NCBI RefSeq assembly: GCF_916618955.1 | Contig: NZ_OU745390.1 | Coordinates: forward strand, 248,001-312,000 | From: Pseudomonas sp. Marseille-Q3773 | GTDB taxonomy: Bacteria; Pseudomonadota; Gammaproteobacteria; Pseudomonadales; Pseudomonadaceae | Reading direction: 5' to 3' | DNA length: 64,000 nucleotides | Part shown: piece after piece, positions 54,508 to 63,565 of the stretch | Layout of the letters: the number at the start of each line of letters is the position of its first letter | How positions within the stretch are numbered: the first letter of the stretch is position 1 | Program-made: the position numbers and the translations under genes | Notes under the pieces: generated by a model | What the model saw: only the letters and a program-made list of their open reading frames with translations | What the model was told of the DNA's origin: nothing | Database searches by the model: none

Positions 54508-55593
54508 GTGAGCAAACGAGCCTTTAACTTCTGCGCAGGCCCTGCTGCGCTTCCTGACGCTGTTCTGCAGCGCGCCCAGGCCGAGATGCTGGATTGGCGT
54601 GGCAAGGGCTTGTCGGTGATGGAAATGAGCCATCGCAGTGACGATTACGTGGCCATCGCCGAAAAGGCCGAGCAGGACCTGCGTGACCTGCTGTCCGTCC
54701 CCTCCAATTACAAGGTGCTGTTCCTGCAGGGCGGCGCCAGCCAGCAGTTCGCTGAAATTCCGCTGAACCTGCTGCCGGAAAACGGCACCGCCGACTACAT
54801 CGAGACCGGCATCTGGTCGAAAAAGGCCATCGAAGAAGCGCGCCGCTTCGGCAATGTCAATGTTGCCGCCAGCGCCAAGCCCTACGACTATCTGGCCATT
54901 CCGGGCCAGAACGAGTGGAACCTGACCGGGAACGCGGCGTACGTACACTATGCATCCAACGAGACCATCGGTGGCTTGCAGTTCGACTGGGTACCGGAGA
55001 CTGGTGACGTACCGCTGGTGGTCGACATGTCGTCGGACATCCTCTCGCGTCCGATCGATGTCTCGCAGTACGGCCTGATCTACGCTGGCGCGCAGAAGAA
55101 CATCGGCCCAAGCGGCCTGGTCGTGGTGATCGTGCGCGAAGACCTGCTGGGCCACGCCCGCAGCAGCTGCCCGACCATGCTCGACTACAAGGTTTCGGCC
55201 GACAACGGCTCGATGTACAACACCCCGGCTACCTATTCCTGGTACCTCTCGGGCCTGGTCTTCGAGTGGTTGAAGGAGCAGGGTGGCGTCGAAGCCATGG
55301 AGCAGCGCAACCGCGCCAAGAAAGACCGTCTGTACGGCTTCATCGACAGCAGCGCGTTCTACACCAACCCGATCAGCCACAACGCCCGTTCGTGGATGAA
55401 CGTGCCGTTCCGCCTGGCTGACGAACGCCTGGACAAGGCCTTCCTCGCTGGCGCCGATGCCCGTGGCCTGCTCAACCTCAAGGGCCACCGTTCGGTTGGC
55501 GGCATGCGCGCCTCCATCTACAACGCCCTGGGCCTTGAAGCGGTGGAAGCCCTGGTGGCCTACATGGCCGAATTCGAGAAGGAGCACGGCTGA
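54508..55593 (+). CDS. serC: Phosphoserine aminotransferase
   Basis: A 361-residue PLP enzyme, class V aminotransferase fold. It converts 3-phosphohydroxypyruvate to phosphoserine and also acts in pyridoxine synthesis. The start is GTG (protein MSKRAFNFCAGPAALP). The PLP Lys is in YAGAQKNIGPSG (about residue 195); FLQGGASQQF and GLLNLKGHRSVGGMRASIYN are conserved. First gene of the serC-pheA-tyrA/aroA-cmk-rpsA series. Its TGA overlaps the pheA ATG (TGATG). Confidence 0.96.
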   Translation: MSKRAFNFCAGPAALPDAVLQRAQAEMLDWRGKGLSVMEMSHRSDDYVAIAEKAEQDLRDLLSVPSNYKVLFLQGGASQQFAEIPLNLLPENGTADYIETGIWSKKAIEEARRFGNVNVAASAKPYDYLAIPGQNEWNLTGNAAYVHYASNETIGGLQFDWVPETGDVPLVVDMSSDILSRPIDVSQYGLIYAGAQKNIGPSGLVVVIVREDLLGHARSSCPTMLDYKVSADNGSMYNTPATYSWYLSGLVFEWLKEQGGVEAMEQRNRAKKDRLYGFIDSSAFYTNPISHNARSWMNVPFRLADERLDKAFLAGADARGLLNLKGHRSVGGMRASIYNALGLEAVEALVAYMAEFEKEHG

Positions 55594-56687
55594 TGTCCGA
55601 GCACGAACTGAAGGCGCTGCGCGTTCGCATCGATAGCCTCGACGAGAAGATCCTCGAGCTGATCAGTGAGCGTGCCCGTTGCGCCCAGGAAGTGGCCAAG
55701 GTCAAGACCGCCTCGCTGGCCGAAGGCGAAAAACCGGTGTTCTACCGCCCCGAGCGTGAAGCTGCCGTGCTCAAGCGCGTGATGGAGCGCAACAAGGGCC
55801 CGCTGGACAATGAAGAGATGGCGCGGCTGTTCCGCGAAATCATGTCGTCGTGCCTGGCCCTGGAAGAACCGCTGAAAATCGCCTACCTGGGCCCTGAAGG
55901 CACCTTCACCCAGGCCGCGGCCATGAAGCACTTCGGACATGCGGTGATCAGCCGGCCGATGGCGGCTATCGACGAAGTGTTCCGCGAAGTGGCGGCCGGT
56001 GCCGTCAATTTTGGCGTGGTACCGGTGGAAAACTCCACCGAGGGCGCAGTCAGCCATACCCTGGACAGCTTCCTCGAGCACGACATGGTGATCTGCGGCG
56101 AAGTCGAGCTGCGGATCCACCACCACCTGTTGGTGGGCGAGAACACCAAGACCGACAGCATCACCCGCATCTACTCCCACGCGCAGTCGCTGGCCCAGTG
56201 CCGCAAGTGGCTGGACGCGCACTACCCGAACGTGGAGCGCGTGGCCGTGTCGAGCAATGCCGAGGCGGCCAAGCGGGTCAAGGGCGAGTGGAACTCGGCG
56301 GCGATTGCCGGCGACATGGCAGCCAACCTGTATGGTTTGACCCGCCTGGCCGAGAAGATCGAAGACCGCCCGGACAACTCCACGCGCTTCCTGATGATCG
56401 GCAACCAGGAAGTGCCGCCAACCGGTGACGACAAGACCTCGATCATCGTTTCGATGAGCAACAAGCCGGGTGCCTTGCACGAGTTGCTGGTACCGTTCCA
56501 CCAGAACGGTATCGACCTGACCCGCATCGAGACCCGCCCGTCGCGAAGCGGCAAGTGGACCTACGTGTTCTTCATCGATTTCGTCGGCCACCACCGTGAC
56601 CCGCTGATCAAGGCAGTGCTCGAGCAGATCAGCCAGGAGGCTGTGGCGCTGAAGGTCCTGGGCTCTTATCCGAAGGCGGTGCTTTGA
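55593..56687 (+). CDS. pheA: P-protein: chorismate mutase/prephenate dehydratase
   Basis: A 364-residue bifunctional enzyme of phenylalanine synthesis. The AroQ chorismate mutase occupies residues 1-90 (LRVRIDSLDEKILELISERA). Prephenate dehydratase covers about 95-270 (AYLGPEGTFTQAAAMKHFG and NSTEGAVSHTLD). The C-terminal ACT domain (SNKPGALHELLVPFH, then RIETRPSR) senses phenylalanine. All parts are complete. Coupled to serC. A REP-like element, rather than a gene, separates it from tyrA-aroA. Confidence 0.96.
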   Translation: MSEHELKALRVRIDSLDEKILELISERARCAQEVAKVKTASLAEGEKPVFYRPEREAAVLKRVMERNKGPLDNEEMARLFREIMSSCLALEEPLKIAYLGPEGTFTQAAAMKHFGHAVISRPMAAIDEVFREVAAGAVNFGVVPVENSTEGAVSHTLDSFLEHDMVICGEVELRIHHHLLVGENTKTDSITRIYSHAQSLAQCRKWLDAHYPNVERVAVSSNAEAAKRVKGEWNSAAIAGDMAANLYGLTRLAEKIEDRPDNSTRFLMIGNQEVPPTGDDKTSIIVSMSNKPGALHELLVPFHQNGIDLTRIETRPSRSGKWTYVFFIDFVGHHRDPLIKAVLEQISQEAVALKVLGSYPKAVL

Positions 56688-56701
56688 GCGAAATTTGCCG
56701 G

Positions 56702-56743
56702 GGCCGCTCCTGCGGGCGTACACAATTCCTCGCAGGAGCGGCC
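56702..56743. repeat. REP-like hairpin between pheA and tyrA-aroA
   Basis: GGCCGCTCCTGCG...CGCAGGAGCGGCC, exact 13-bp arms around a 16-nt loop, next to a TTGTGTCGCGATG remnant. Confidence 0.78.
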
Positions 56744-56817
56744 TTGTGTCGCGATGTGTTGCAACGCAGCTCCATGGGCCTGAAGACTGCCCAGATTTCT
56801 GAACAGGGTTCGCACCA

Positions 56818-59070
56818 GTGGTAAATGCAGCAAAAACCAAACCCGCGCCAATCATCGACCGCCTGGTCGTGGTCGGCCTCGGCCTGATTGGTGGCTCGTT
56901 CGCCAAGGGCCTGCGTGAAAGTGGCCTGTGTCGCGAAGTGGTCGGGGTCGACCTGGACGCCCCCTCGCGCAAGCAGGCCGTGGCCATGGGCGTGGTCGAC
57001 CGCTGCGAAGAAGACCTCGCCGCTGCCTGTGTCGGCGCCGATGTCATCCAGTTGGCGGTGCCGATCCTGGCCATGGAGAAACTGCTCGCCCGCCTGGCCA
57101 CGCTCGACCTCGGCAACGCCGTCATCACCGATGTCGGCAGCGCCAAGGGCAACGTGGTGCGTGAAGCGCGCGCCGTTTTTCTGGGCGAGGGCGGCGAACG
57201 CCTGTCGCGCTTCGTCCCCGGCCACCCGATCGCTGGTTCCGAGCAGAGCGGGGTAGAGGCGTCCAACGCCGCCCTGTTCCGCCGGCACAAGGTCATCCTC
57301 ACGCCGTTGACGGAAACCGACCCGGCCGCCCTGGCCCTGGTCGACCGCCTGTGGCGCGTGCTGGAAGCCGACGTGGAACACATGTCGGTCGAGCGCCACG
57401 ACGAAGTGCTGGCCGCCACCAGCCACCTGCCACACCTGCTGGCCTTTGGCCTGGTCGATTCGCTGGCCAGGCGCAATGAAAACCTCGAGATCTTCCGGTA
57501 CGCTGCGGGAGGCTTCCGCGATTTCACGAGAATCGCCGGCAGCGACCCGACCATGTGGCACGACATCTTCCTCGCCAACCGCGATGCTGTCCTGCGCACG
57601 CTTGATACATATCGCAGCGATCTCGACGCCTTGCGTGACGCGATCGCTGAAGGGGACGGGCACCAGCTGCTGGGTGTATTCACCCGCGCTCGGGTAGCCC
57701 GCGAGCATTTCAGTAAAATCCTGGCCCGCCGGGCCTATGTGGACGCTATGAACGCCAACGATCTGATTTTCCTGGCCCAACCGGGTGGCCGCCTGTCCGG
57801 GCGAATCCGCGTACCGGGCGACAAGTCGATTTCTCACCGCTCGATCATGCTCGGCTCGCTGGCCGAAGGCACCACCGAGGTCGAAGGTTTCCTCGAAGGT
57901 GAAGACGCGCTGGCGACCCTGCAGGCTTTCCGCGACATGGGAGTGGTCATCGAAGGCCCAAACCATGGCCGCGTGACCATTCATGGCGTTGGCCTGCACG
58001 GCCTCAAGCCGCCACCCGGGCCGCTGTATGTAGGCAACTCGGGTACCTCGATGCGCCTGCTGTCGGGCCTGCTGGCCGGCCAGCCGTTCGATGTGACCAT
58101 GACCGGCGACGCTTCGCTGTCCAAACGCCCGATGAACCGTGTGGCCAACCCGCTGCGCGAAATGGGTGCCGTGGTCGAGACGGGTCCTGAAGGCCGCCCG
58201 CCGCTGACCATTCGCGGTGGCCACAAGCTCAAGGCGCTGACCTACACGCTGCCGATGGCCAGTGCCCAGGTCAAATCCTGCCTGCTGCTGGCCGGCCTGT
58301 ATGCCGAAGGCAAGACCACCGTTACCGAGCCCGCGCCTACCCGTGACCACACCGAGCGCATGCTGCGCGGCTTCGGCTACAACGTCGAAAGCAACGGCCC
58401 GGTGGCCTCGCTGCAGTCCGGCGGCAAGCTCACGGCGACCCGTATCGAAGTGCCGGCCGACATTTCCTCGGCAGCCTTCTTCCTGGTGGCCGCGTCCATC
58501 GCCGAAGGCTCCGAGCTGGTGCTGGAGCACGTCGGCATCAACCCGACCCGTACCGGCGTGATCGATATCCTGCGCCTGATGGGCGGCGACATCACCCTGG
58601 AAAACCAGCGTGAAGTCGGCGGCGAGCCGGTGGCCGACCTGCGTGTGCGTGGCGCCCGCCTGAAGGGCATCGACATCCCCGAGGAGCTGGTGCCACTGGC
58701 CATCGACGAATTCCCGGTGCTGTTCGTCGCCGCTGCCTGCGCCGAAGGGCGCACCGTGCTGCGTGGTGCCGAAGAGCTGCGGGTGAAGGAATCCGACCGT
58801 ATCCAGGTCATGGCTGACGGCCTGATCACCCTGGGCATCAAGTGCGAGCCGACCCCGGACGGCATCATCATCGATGGCGGACAGCTCGGCGGTGGTGAAG
58901 TGCATGGCCACGGTGACCACCGCATCGCCATGGCCTTCAGCGTGGCTTCGCTGCGTGCCAGCGCGCCGATCCGCATCCACGACTGCGCCAACGTCGCCAC
59001 CTCCTTCCCCAACTTCCTGGCGCTGTGCGCCGAAGTGGGTATCCGCGTGGCGGAAGAGGGCAAGTCGTGA
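56818..59070 (+). CDS. Fused cyclohexadienyl/prephenate dehydrogenase and EPSP synthase
   Basis: A 750-residue fusion (TyrA-AroA). The TyrA part, about 15-295, has the NAD(P) motif [16 protein letters not shown] and the [10 protein letters not shown] loop. The EPSP synthase part, about 315-745, has [18 protein letters not shown] (PEP and shikimate-3-phosphate site), [16 protein letters not shown] and [12 protein letters not shown]. It thus serves tyrosine synthesis and the sixth shikimate step. GTG start at 56818 is the only sensible one near the domain edge. The stop overlaps the cmk GTG start by four bases. Sequence features decide glyphosate class only loosely, so I do not assign it. Confidence 0.94.
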   Translation: MVNAAKTKPAPIIDRLVVVGLGLIGGSFAKGLRESGLCREVVGVDLDAPSRKQAVAMGVVDRCEEDLAAACVGADVIQLAVPILAMEKLLARLATLDLGNAVITDVGSAKGNVVREARAVFLGEGGERLSRFVPGHPIAGSEQSGVEASNAALFRRHKVILTPLTETDPAALALVDRLWRVLEADVEHMSVERHDEVLAATSHLPHLLAFGLVDSLARRNENLEIFRYAAGGFRDFTRIAGSDPTMWHDIFLANRDAVLRTLDTYRSDLDALRDAIAEGDGHQLLGVFTRARVAREHFSKILARRAYVDAMNANDLIFLAQPGGRLSGRIRVPGDKSISHRSIMLGSLAEGTTEVEGFLEGEDALATLQAFRDMGVVIEGPNHGRVTIHGVGLHGLKPPPGPLYVGNSGTSMRLLSGLLAGQPFDVTMTGDASLSKRPMNRVANPLREMGAVVETGPEGRPPLTIRGGHKLKALTYTLPMASAQVKSCLLLAGLYAEGKTTVTEPAPTRDHTERMLRGFGYNVESNGPVASLQSGGKLTATRIEVPADISSAAFFLVAASIAEGSELVLEHVGINPTRTGVIDILRLMGGDITLENQREVGGEPVADLRVRGARLKGIDIPEELVPLAIDEFPVLFVAAACAEGRTVLRGAEELRVKESDRIQVMADGLITLGIKCEPTPDGIIIDGGQLGGGEVHGHGDHRIAMAFSVASLRASAPIRIHDCANVATSFPNFLALCAEVGIRVAEEGKS

Positions 59071-59753
59071 GTGCCCTGGCGCCGGTCATCACCATCGACG
59101 GGCCAAGCGGCTCCGGCAAGGGCACCGTTGCCGGCCTGCTGGCGCGGGAGCTGGGCTGGAAGCTGCTGGACTCCGGTGCGTTGTACCGCTTGCTGGCGTT
59201 CAATGCCAGCAACCATGGCGTCGACCTGACCAACGAAGAGCTGCTGACCAAGCTTGCCGCCCATCTGGATGTGCAGTTCATCGCAGCCCAGCCCGGTAAG
59301 CTGCAGCAAACCATCCTCGAAGGCGAGGATGTCAGCCAGGTTATCCGTACCGAAACCGTCGGTGCCGGTGCCTCGATGGTTGCCTCGCTGCCTGCGGTAC
59401 GCGATGCGCTGCTGGAACGCCAGCGTGCCTTCCGTGAACTGCCTGGCCTGATCGCCGATGGCCGGGACATGGGCACCGTGGTGTTCCCCGATGCGCCGCT
59501 GAAGATATTCCTCACCGCCAGTGCGGAGGAACGCGCGCGCCGTCGTTATCTGCAGTTGAAGGGCAAAGGCGAAGATGTTAGTCTGTCGAGTCTGCTGGAT
59601 GAGATTCGTGCACGTGATGAACGTGACACCCAACGTGCAGTGGCCCCGCTGAAACCAGCGGCCGATGCCATTCAGTTGGACTCTACCGAGTTGTCCATCG
59701 AGCAGGTGTTGCAACGTATCAAGAGTGAGCTCGCCCTGCGCGACCTGCTCTGA
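59067..59753 (+). CDS. cmk: Cytidylate kinase
   Basis: A 228-residue nucleoside monophosphate kinase converting CMP and dCMP to diphosphates. The P-loop [14 protein letters not shown] is at residues 9-22. [13 protein letters not shown] and [17 protein letters not shown] are the CMP-binding regions. GTG start overlaps the upstream stop as GTGA. It precedes rpsA, a widely conserved pairing. Confidence 0.96.
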   Translation: MSALAPVITIDGPSGSGKGTVAGLLARELGWKLLDSGALYRLLAFNASNHGVDLTNEELLTKLAAHLDVQFIAAQPGKLQQTILEGEDVSQVIRTETVGAGASMVASLPAVRDALLERQRAFRELPGLIADGRDMGTVVFPDAPLKIFLTASAEERARRRYLQLKGKGEDVSLSSLLDEIRARDERDTQRAVAPLKPAADAIQLDSTELSIEQVLQRIKSELALRDLL

Positions 59754-59759
59754 TAGCCA

Positions 59760-59805
59760 GGAAAGCAGGCAGGGGCACCAGTCAACGTCCTGCCCGCTTT
59801 CCTTT
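59760..59805 (+). terminator. Hairpin between cmk and rpsA
   Basis: GGAAAGCAGGCAGG ... CCTGCCCGCTTTCC, 13 of 14 paired, then TTTACTTA. Located seven bases after the cmk stop. Possible attenuator or processing site ahead of rpsA. Confidence 0.6.
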
Positions 59806-59877
59806 ACTTAAAACAGACCCACATTGTCTGGAATGTGGCGAGGGGCGTATGTTTCGCCCGAATCTACAGGAATTAAA

Positions 59878-61554
59878 ATGAGCGAAAGCTTTGCAGAACT
59901 CTTTGAAGAAAGCCTGAAAACCCTCAATCTTCAGCCGGGTGCGATCATCACCGGTATCGTTGTCGACATCGACGGCGACTGGGTTACCGTACACGCTGGC
60001 CTGAAGTCCGAGGGCGTCATCCCGCTCGAGCAGTTCTACAACGAAGCTGGCGAGCTGACCATCAAGGTCGGTGACGAAGTTCACGTTGCGCTGGACGCGG
60101 TCGAAGACGGCTTTGGCGAAACCAAGCTGTCCCGTGAAAAAGCCAAGCGCGCCGAGTGCTGGATTGTTCTGGAAGCAGCTTTCGCCGCCGAAGAAGTGGT
60201 CAAGGGCGTTATCAACGGTAAGGTTAAGGGCGGCTTCACTGTCGACGTTAACGGCATCCGTGCGTTCCTGCCGGGCTCCCTGGTTGATGTCCGCCCTGTG
60301 CGCGACACCACCCACCTGGAAGGCAAAGAGCTGGAATTCAAGGTCATCAAGCTGGACCAGAAGCGCAACAACGTTGTCGTTTCCCGTCGCAGCGTGCTGG
60401 AAGCCGAGAACAGCGCCGAGCGCGAAGCCCTGCTGGAAACCCTGCAGGAAGGCCAGCAAGTCAAGGGTATCGTCAAGAACCTCACCGACTACGGCGCCTT
60501 CGTGGATCTGGGCGGTATCGACGGCCTGCTGCACATCACCGACATGGCCTGGAAGCGTATCAAGCACCCGTCGGAAATCGTTAACGTTGGCGACGAAGTC
60601 GACGTACGCGTTCTGAAGTTCGACCGTGAGCGCAACCGCGTTTCGCTGGGTCTGAAGCAGATGGGCGAAGATCCGTGGGTAGCTATCACTGCCCGTTACC
60701 CAGAAGGTACTCGCGTACAGGCTCGCGTTACCAACCTGACCGACTACGGCTGCTTCGCTGAGCTGGAAGAAGGCGTTGAAGGTCTGGTACACGTTTCCGA
60801 AATGGACTGGACCAACAAGAACATCCACCCGTCGAAAGTCGTTCAGGTTGGCGACGAAGTGGAAGTCATGGTTCTGGACATCGACGAAGAGCGTCGTCGT
60901 ATTTCCCTGGGCATCAAGCAGTGCAAGTCCAACCCATGGGAAGATTTCTCCGGCCAGTTCAACAAGGGTGACAAGATCACCGGTACCATCAAGTCGATCA
61001 CCGACTTCGGTATCTTCATCGGCCTGGACGGCGGCATCGACGGCCTGGTTCACCTGTCCGACATTTCCTGGAACGAAACCGGCGAAGAAGCCGTACGTCG
61101 TTTCAAGAAGGGCGACGAGCTGGAAACCGTCATCCTGTCGGTCGACCCAGAGCGCGAGCGCATCTCCCTGGGCATCAAGCAGCTGGAAGACGATCCGTTC
61201 TCCAACTTCGTTGCTGTCAACGACAAGGGCGCTATCGTCAAGGGCATCGTGAAGGAAGTTGACGCCAAGGGCGCCATCGTCACTCTGGCCGACGACATCG
61301 AAGCTACTCTGAAAGCTTCCGAAATCAGCCGTGACCGCGTTGAAGACGCGCGTAACGTCCTGAAGGAAGGCGAAGAGATCGAAGCCAAGATCATCAGCGT
61401 TGACCGCAAGTCCCGCGTTATCAGCCTGTCCATCAAATCGAAGGACGATGCTGAAGAGCGCGAAGCCATCCAGAGCCTGAAAAACGCTCCGGAAGCGGCT
61501 GCCGACACCACCATGGCTGCGCTGCTGCGCGAAGCAATGGCCAAGCAGAACTGA
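59878..61554 (+). CDS. rpsA: 30S ribosomal protein S1
   Basis: A 558-residue protein with six S1 RNA-binding repeats. The first two bind the ribosome and the last four bind mRNA. Repeats start near residues 20, 105, 190, 278, 365 and 452; the third to sixth contain the typical [20 protein letters not shown] and [10 protein letters not shown] sequences. Codon choice is more U/A-ending (GTT, GCT, GAA) than in neighbours, as expected for a highly expressed gene. Terminator follows. S1 commonly represses its own translation through its leader. Confidence 0.97.
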   Translation: MSESFAELFEESLKTLNLQPGAIITGIVVDIDGDWVTVHAGLKSEGVIPLEQFYNEAGELTIKVGDEVHVALDAVEDGFGETKLSREKAKRAECWIVLEAAFAAEEVVKGVINGKVKGGFTVDVNGIRAFLPGSLVDVRPVRDTTHLEGKELEFKVIKLDQKRNNVVVSRRSVLEAENSAEREALLETLQEGQQVKGIVKNLTDYGAFVDLGGIDGLLHITDMAWKRIKHPSEIVNVGDEVDVRVLKFDRERNRVSLGLKQMGEDPWVAITARYPEGTRVQARVTNLTDYGCFAELEEGVEGLVHVSEMDWTNKNIHPSKVVQVGDEVEVMVLDIDEERRRISLGIKQCKSNPWEDFSGQFNKGDKITGTIKSITDFGIFIGLDGGIDGLVHLSDISWNETGEEAVRRFKKGDELETVILSVDPERERISLGIKQLEDDPFSNFVAVNDKGAIVKGIVKEVDAKGAIVTLADDIEATLKASEISRDRVEDARNVLKEGEEIEAKIISVDRKSRVISLSIKSKDDAEEREAIQSLKNAPEAAADTTMAALLREAMAKQN

Positions 61555-61573
61555 GTTCTGTTTGATCGGTAAG

Positions 61574-61603
61574 AAAGGGCGACCCTCGGGTCGCCCTTTT
61601 TTT
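61574..61603 (+). terminator. Rho-independent terminator of rpsA
   Basis: AAAGGGCGACCC-TC-GGGTCGCCCTTT plus TTTT. Strong 12-bp stem and T-run. Confidence 0.95.
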
Positions 61604-61640
61604 GTGCTATGAATTAGCCATGGCCGAGGGGGATTGGGTG

Positions 61641-62705
61641 ATGTTGATGTTCGCCGACGTTATGAGCGGGCGCGGTCGCGACAACAATTTCCTGGTCATT
61701 CGGCTGCTGGCGGCGACCGCTGTGGTGGTCGGCCACTCTTACGCATTGTCTTATCGGGAATGTGCCAGTTGTAGCGACCCAGCGTTATGGCTCGGCCTGC
61801 CAGTACCTGTCCACAGTCTGGGTGTGGAAGTGTTCTTCATGCTCAGCGGCTTGCTGATTACCGCCAGCGGCGTGAGCAACAGCCCGCGAAATTTCTACCT
61901 GGCACGGGCGCTGCGAATCTTTCCCGGTTTGCTGGTGTGCCTGTTGTTGATGGCCTTCGTATTGGGGCCTTTGGCGACCTCGCTGCCGCTGGCCGACTAT
62001 CTTTCCCAGCGCCAGGTCTACCGGTACGTCTACAGCCCCTTGCTGGTACTCAAGGATGCCCAGTTCGTGCTGCCCGGGGTGAGTTTTACTCCGCGAACGT
62101 ACGGGATTTCGGTCAATGGCAGCTTGTGGACCATACCGCTGGAAACGCGCATGTACCTGGTGCTGGGGCTATTGGTGCTGGTGGCCAGAGCTTGCCGATG
62201 GCCGATGGCGGGGCTGACACTTGTGGCGCTGCTGTTTGCGCTGGGGCTGCATACCCTGCATCCGGCTTATGCGGAGTACCCGTTCAAGCTGGTGGTGTGT
62301 TTCCTGGCTGGCTCGGCGTTCTATTCGTGCCGGGCGCTGATCCCGTACGGGTGGTGGTTGCTGCTCGCTTGTGCTGGGTTGTTGCTACTGAGCAAGGATG
62401 GGCGTTTCGAGGTGTTTGCCTGCGCCGTGCTGACGCTCTACGGCACGTTGTACTTCGCTTACTGCCCGCAGCTGAGGTTGCCGTCGTGGGTGCAGGATTA
62501 TTCGTACGGCATTTACTTGTACGCCTTTCCGATCCAGCAGGTATTGGCAGAGGCGATGCCATGGGCGGGGCCTTACTGGCTGATGCTGGCTGCGGTGCCG
62601 GCGTCCTGGTTGGCAGGGTATGTGTCGTGGGAGCTGGTGGAAAAGCCAGCCCTGGCGATGCGCAAGCGCTTTTCCAAGGCGAGCCCCCAGCAGCAGCTGG
62701 CCTGA
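61641..62705 (+). CDS. Acyltransferase-3 family membrane protein (O-acetylase type)
   Basis: A 354-residue membrane protein with about ten hydrophobic segments, of the Acyltransferase_3 family (OafA/WbaO-type), which O-acetylates O-antigen, exopolysaccharide or other surface sugars. Recognisable are NNFLVIRLLAATAVVVGHSYALS (split; contains the family His in GHSY), SLGVEVFFMLSGLLIT and a C-terminal SWELVEKPALAMRKRF, the EKP-type end. ATG at 61641 has GAGGGG upstream. It lies alone between rpsA and ihfB. Codon use is somewhat less G/C-ending than core genes, so it may have been gained with the surface-polysaccharide locus. Confidence 0.85.
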   Translation: MLMFADVMSGRGRDNNFLVIRLLAATAVVVGHSYALSYRECASCSDPALWLGLPVPVHSLGVEVFFMLSGLLITASGVSNSPRNFYLARALRIFPGLLVCLLLMAFVLGPLATSLPLADYLSQRQVYRYVYSPLLVLKDAQFVLPGVSFTPRTYGISVNGSLWTIPLETRMYLVLGLLVLVARACRWPMAGLTLVALLFALGLHTLHPAYAEYPFKLVVCFLAGSAFYSCRALIPYGWWLLLACAGLLLLSKDGRFEVFACAVLTLYGTLYFAYCPQLRLPSWVQDYSYGIYLYAFPIQQVLAEAMPWAGPYWLMLAAVPASWLAGYVSWELVEKPALAMRKRFSKASPQQQLA

Positions 62706-62885
62706 CCCGATGGGCGCCAGGCCCGCCGGTTCGGCACCTTCCAGCGGCCGCCGGCTAGACCATTCCTGCAAAACTTCAATCTTGAATTTTTTTATTAAGT
62801 CAAGAACCACCCTGTTCAAATCCCTCCCAGCGTGCTACAAACTGGTTAAGCAATGATCTAGCTGCTTGATAACGAAGGGAAAAAT
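62706..62885 (+). promoter_or_regulatory. ihfB upstream region
   Basis: A 180-bp non-coding stretch with an AT-rich block (CTTGAATTTTTTTATTAAGTCAAG, 62781-62804 in part) that forms a CTTGA/TCAAG inverted repeat. It may hold the ihfB promoter or end the acyltransferase transcript. Boxes not assigned. Confidence 0.4.
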
Positions 62886-63185
62886 ATGACGAAGTCGGAG
62901 CTGATCGAACGTATTGTCACCCATCAGGGGCTGCTCTCGTCCAAGGACGTGGAGTTGGCCATCAAGACCATGCTTGAACAGATGTCACAATGCCTTGCCA
63001 CCGGTGATCGTATCGAGATCCGTGGTTTTGGCAGCTTCTCGCTGCATTATCGTGCACCGCGTGTCGGCCGTAACCCGAAGACCGGGCAGTCGGTCAGCCT
63101 CGAAGGCAAGTTCGTGCCGCACTTCAAACCTGGCAAAGAGCTGCGCGACCGGGTCAATGAAGAAGAGCATGAGGCCCATACCTGA
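62886..63185 (+). CDS. ihfB: Integration host factor beta subunit
   Basis: A 99-residue HU/IHF-type DNA-bending protein. [20 protein letters not shown] is the dimerising helix region, and [21 protein letters not shown] the beta-arm region whose Pro intercalates into DNA. It pairs with IhfA to bend DNA at specific sites in sigma-54 promoters, replication and recombination. Preceded by GAAGGGA. Confidence 0.96.
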   Translation: MTKSELIERIVTHQGLLSSKDVELAIKTMLEQMSQCLATGDRIEIRGFGSFSLHYRAPRVGRNPKTGQSVSLEGKFVPHFKPGKELRDRVNEEEHEAHT

Positions 63186-63203
63186 TTCACAAGGAGCAAA
63201 CTG

Positions 63204-63467
63204 ATGCGTAACCTCAAGCGCGCGCTGGCGGCGGTGTTCGTGCTGTTGTTGGCGGCTGTGGTGCTGTTCTTCGTTCTGGAGAACCAGCAAACCGTCTCGT
63301 TGGTCCTGTTTGGTTGGGCTGCTCCAGCCATGCCGGTTGCGGTGCTGGTGCTTGCAGCGCTGGTGATTGGCCTTGCCGTTGGGCCGTTGTTGGGGGCGTA
63401 CGGCGTGCTGCGTAGCAAACGAAAAATCAGGGCTTCGGCACGTCAGGCAGCGCTGAGCGGTAATTAA
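63204..63467 (+). CDS. LapA-domain (DUF1049) membrane protein
   Basis: An 87-residue protein with two hydrophobic segments, LAAVFVLLLAAVVLFFVLEN and PVAVLVLAALVIGLAVGPLL, typical of LapA/DUF1049. In enterobacteria LapA with LapB controls LpxC turnover and LPS levels. There is no lapB next to it here. AAGGAG precedes the ATG, 18 bp after ihfB, so both are one operon. Confidence 0.88.
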   Translation: MRNLKRALAAVFVLLLAAVVLFFVLENQQTVSLVLFGWAAPAMPVAVLVLAALVIGLAVGPLLGAYGVLRSKRKIRASARQAALSGN

Positions 63468-63565
63468 GGATATTTCCTACAACGTTTTCGGAAAGCCAAA
63501 CTTTTCCTGCTGCGGCCTTCGTGGAGTAATAGCCCACTTCGTTTCGGCCCAGGCGAGTGTGCAGC

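Noticed and set aside
56629..58980. 783-codon minus-strand frame antisense to tyrA-aroA
   Set aside because: Shadow of a confidently identified coding region.
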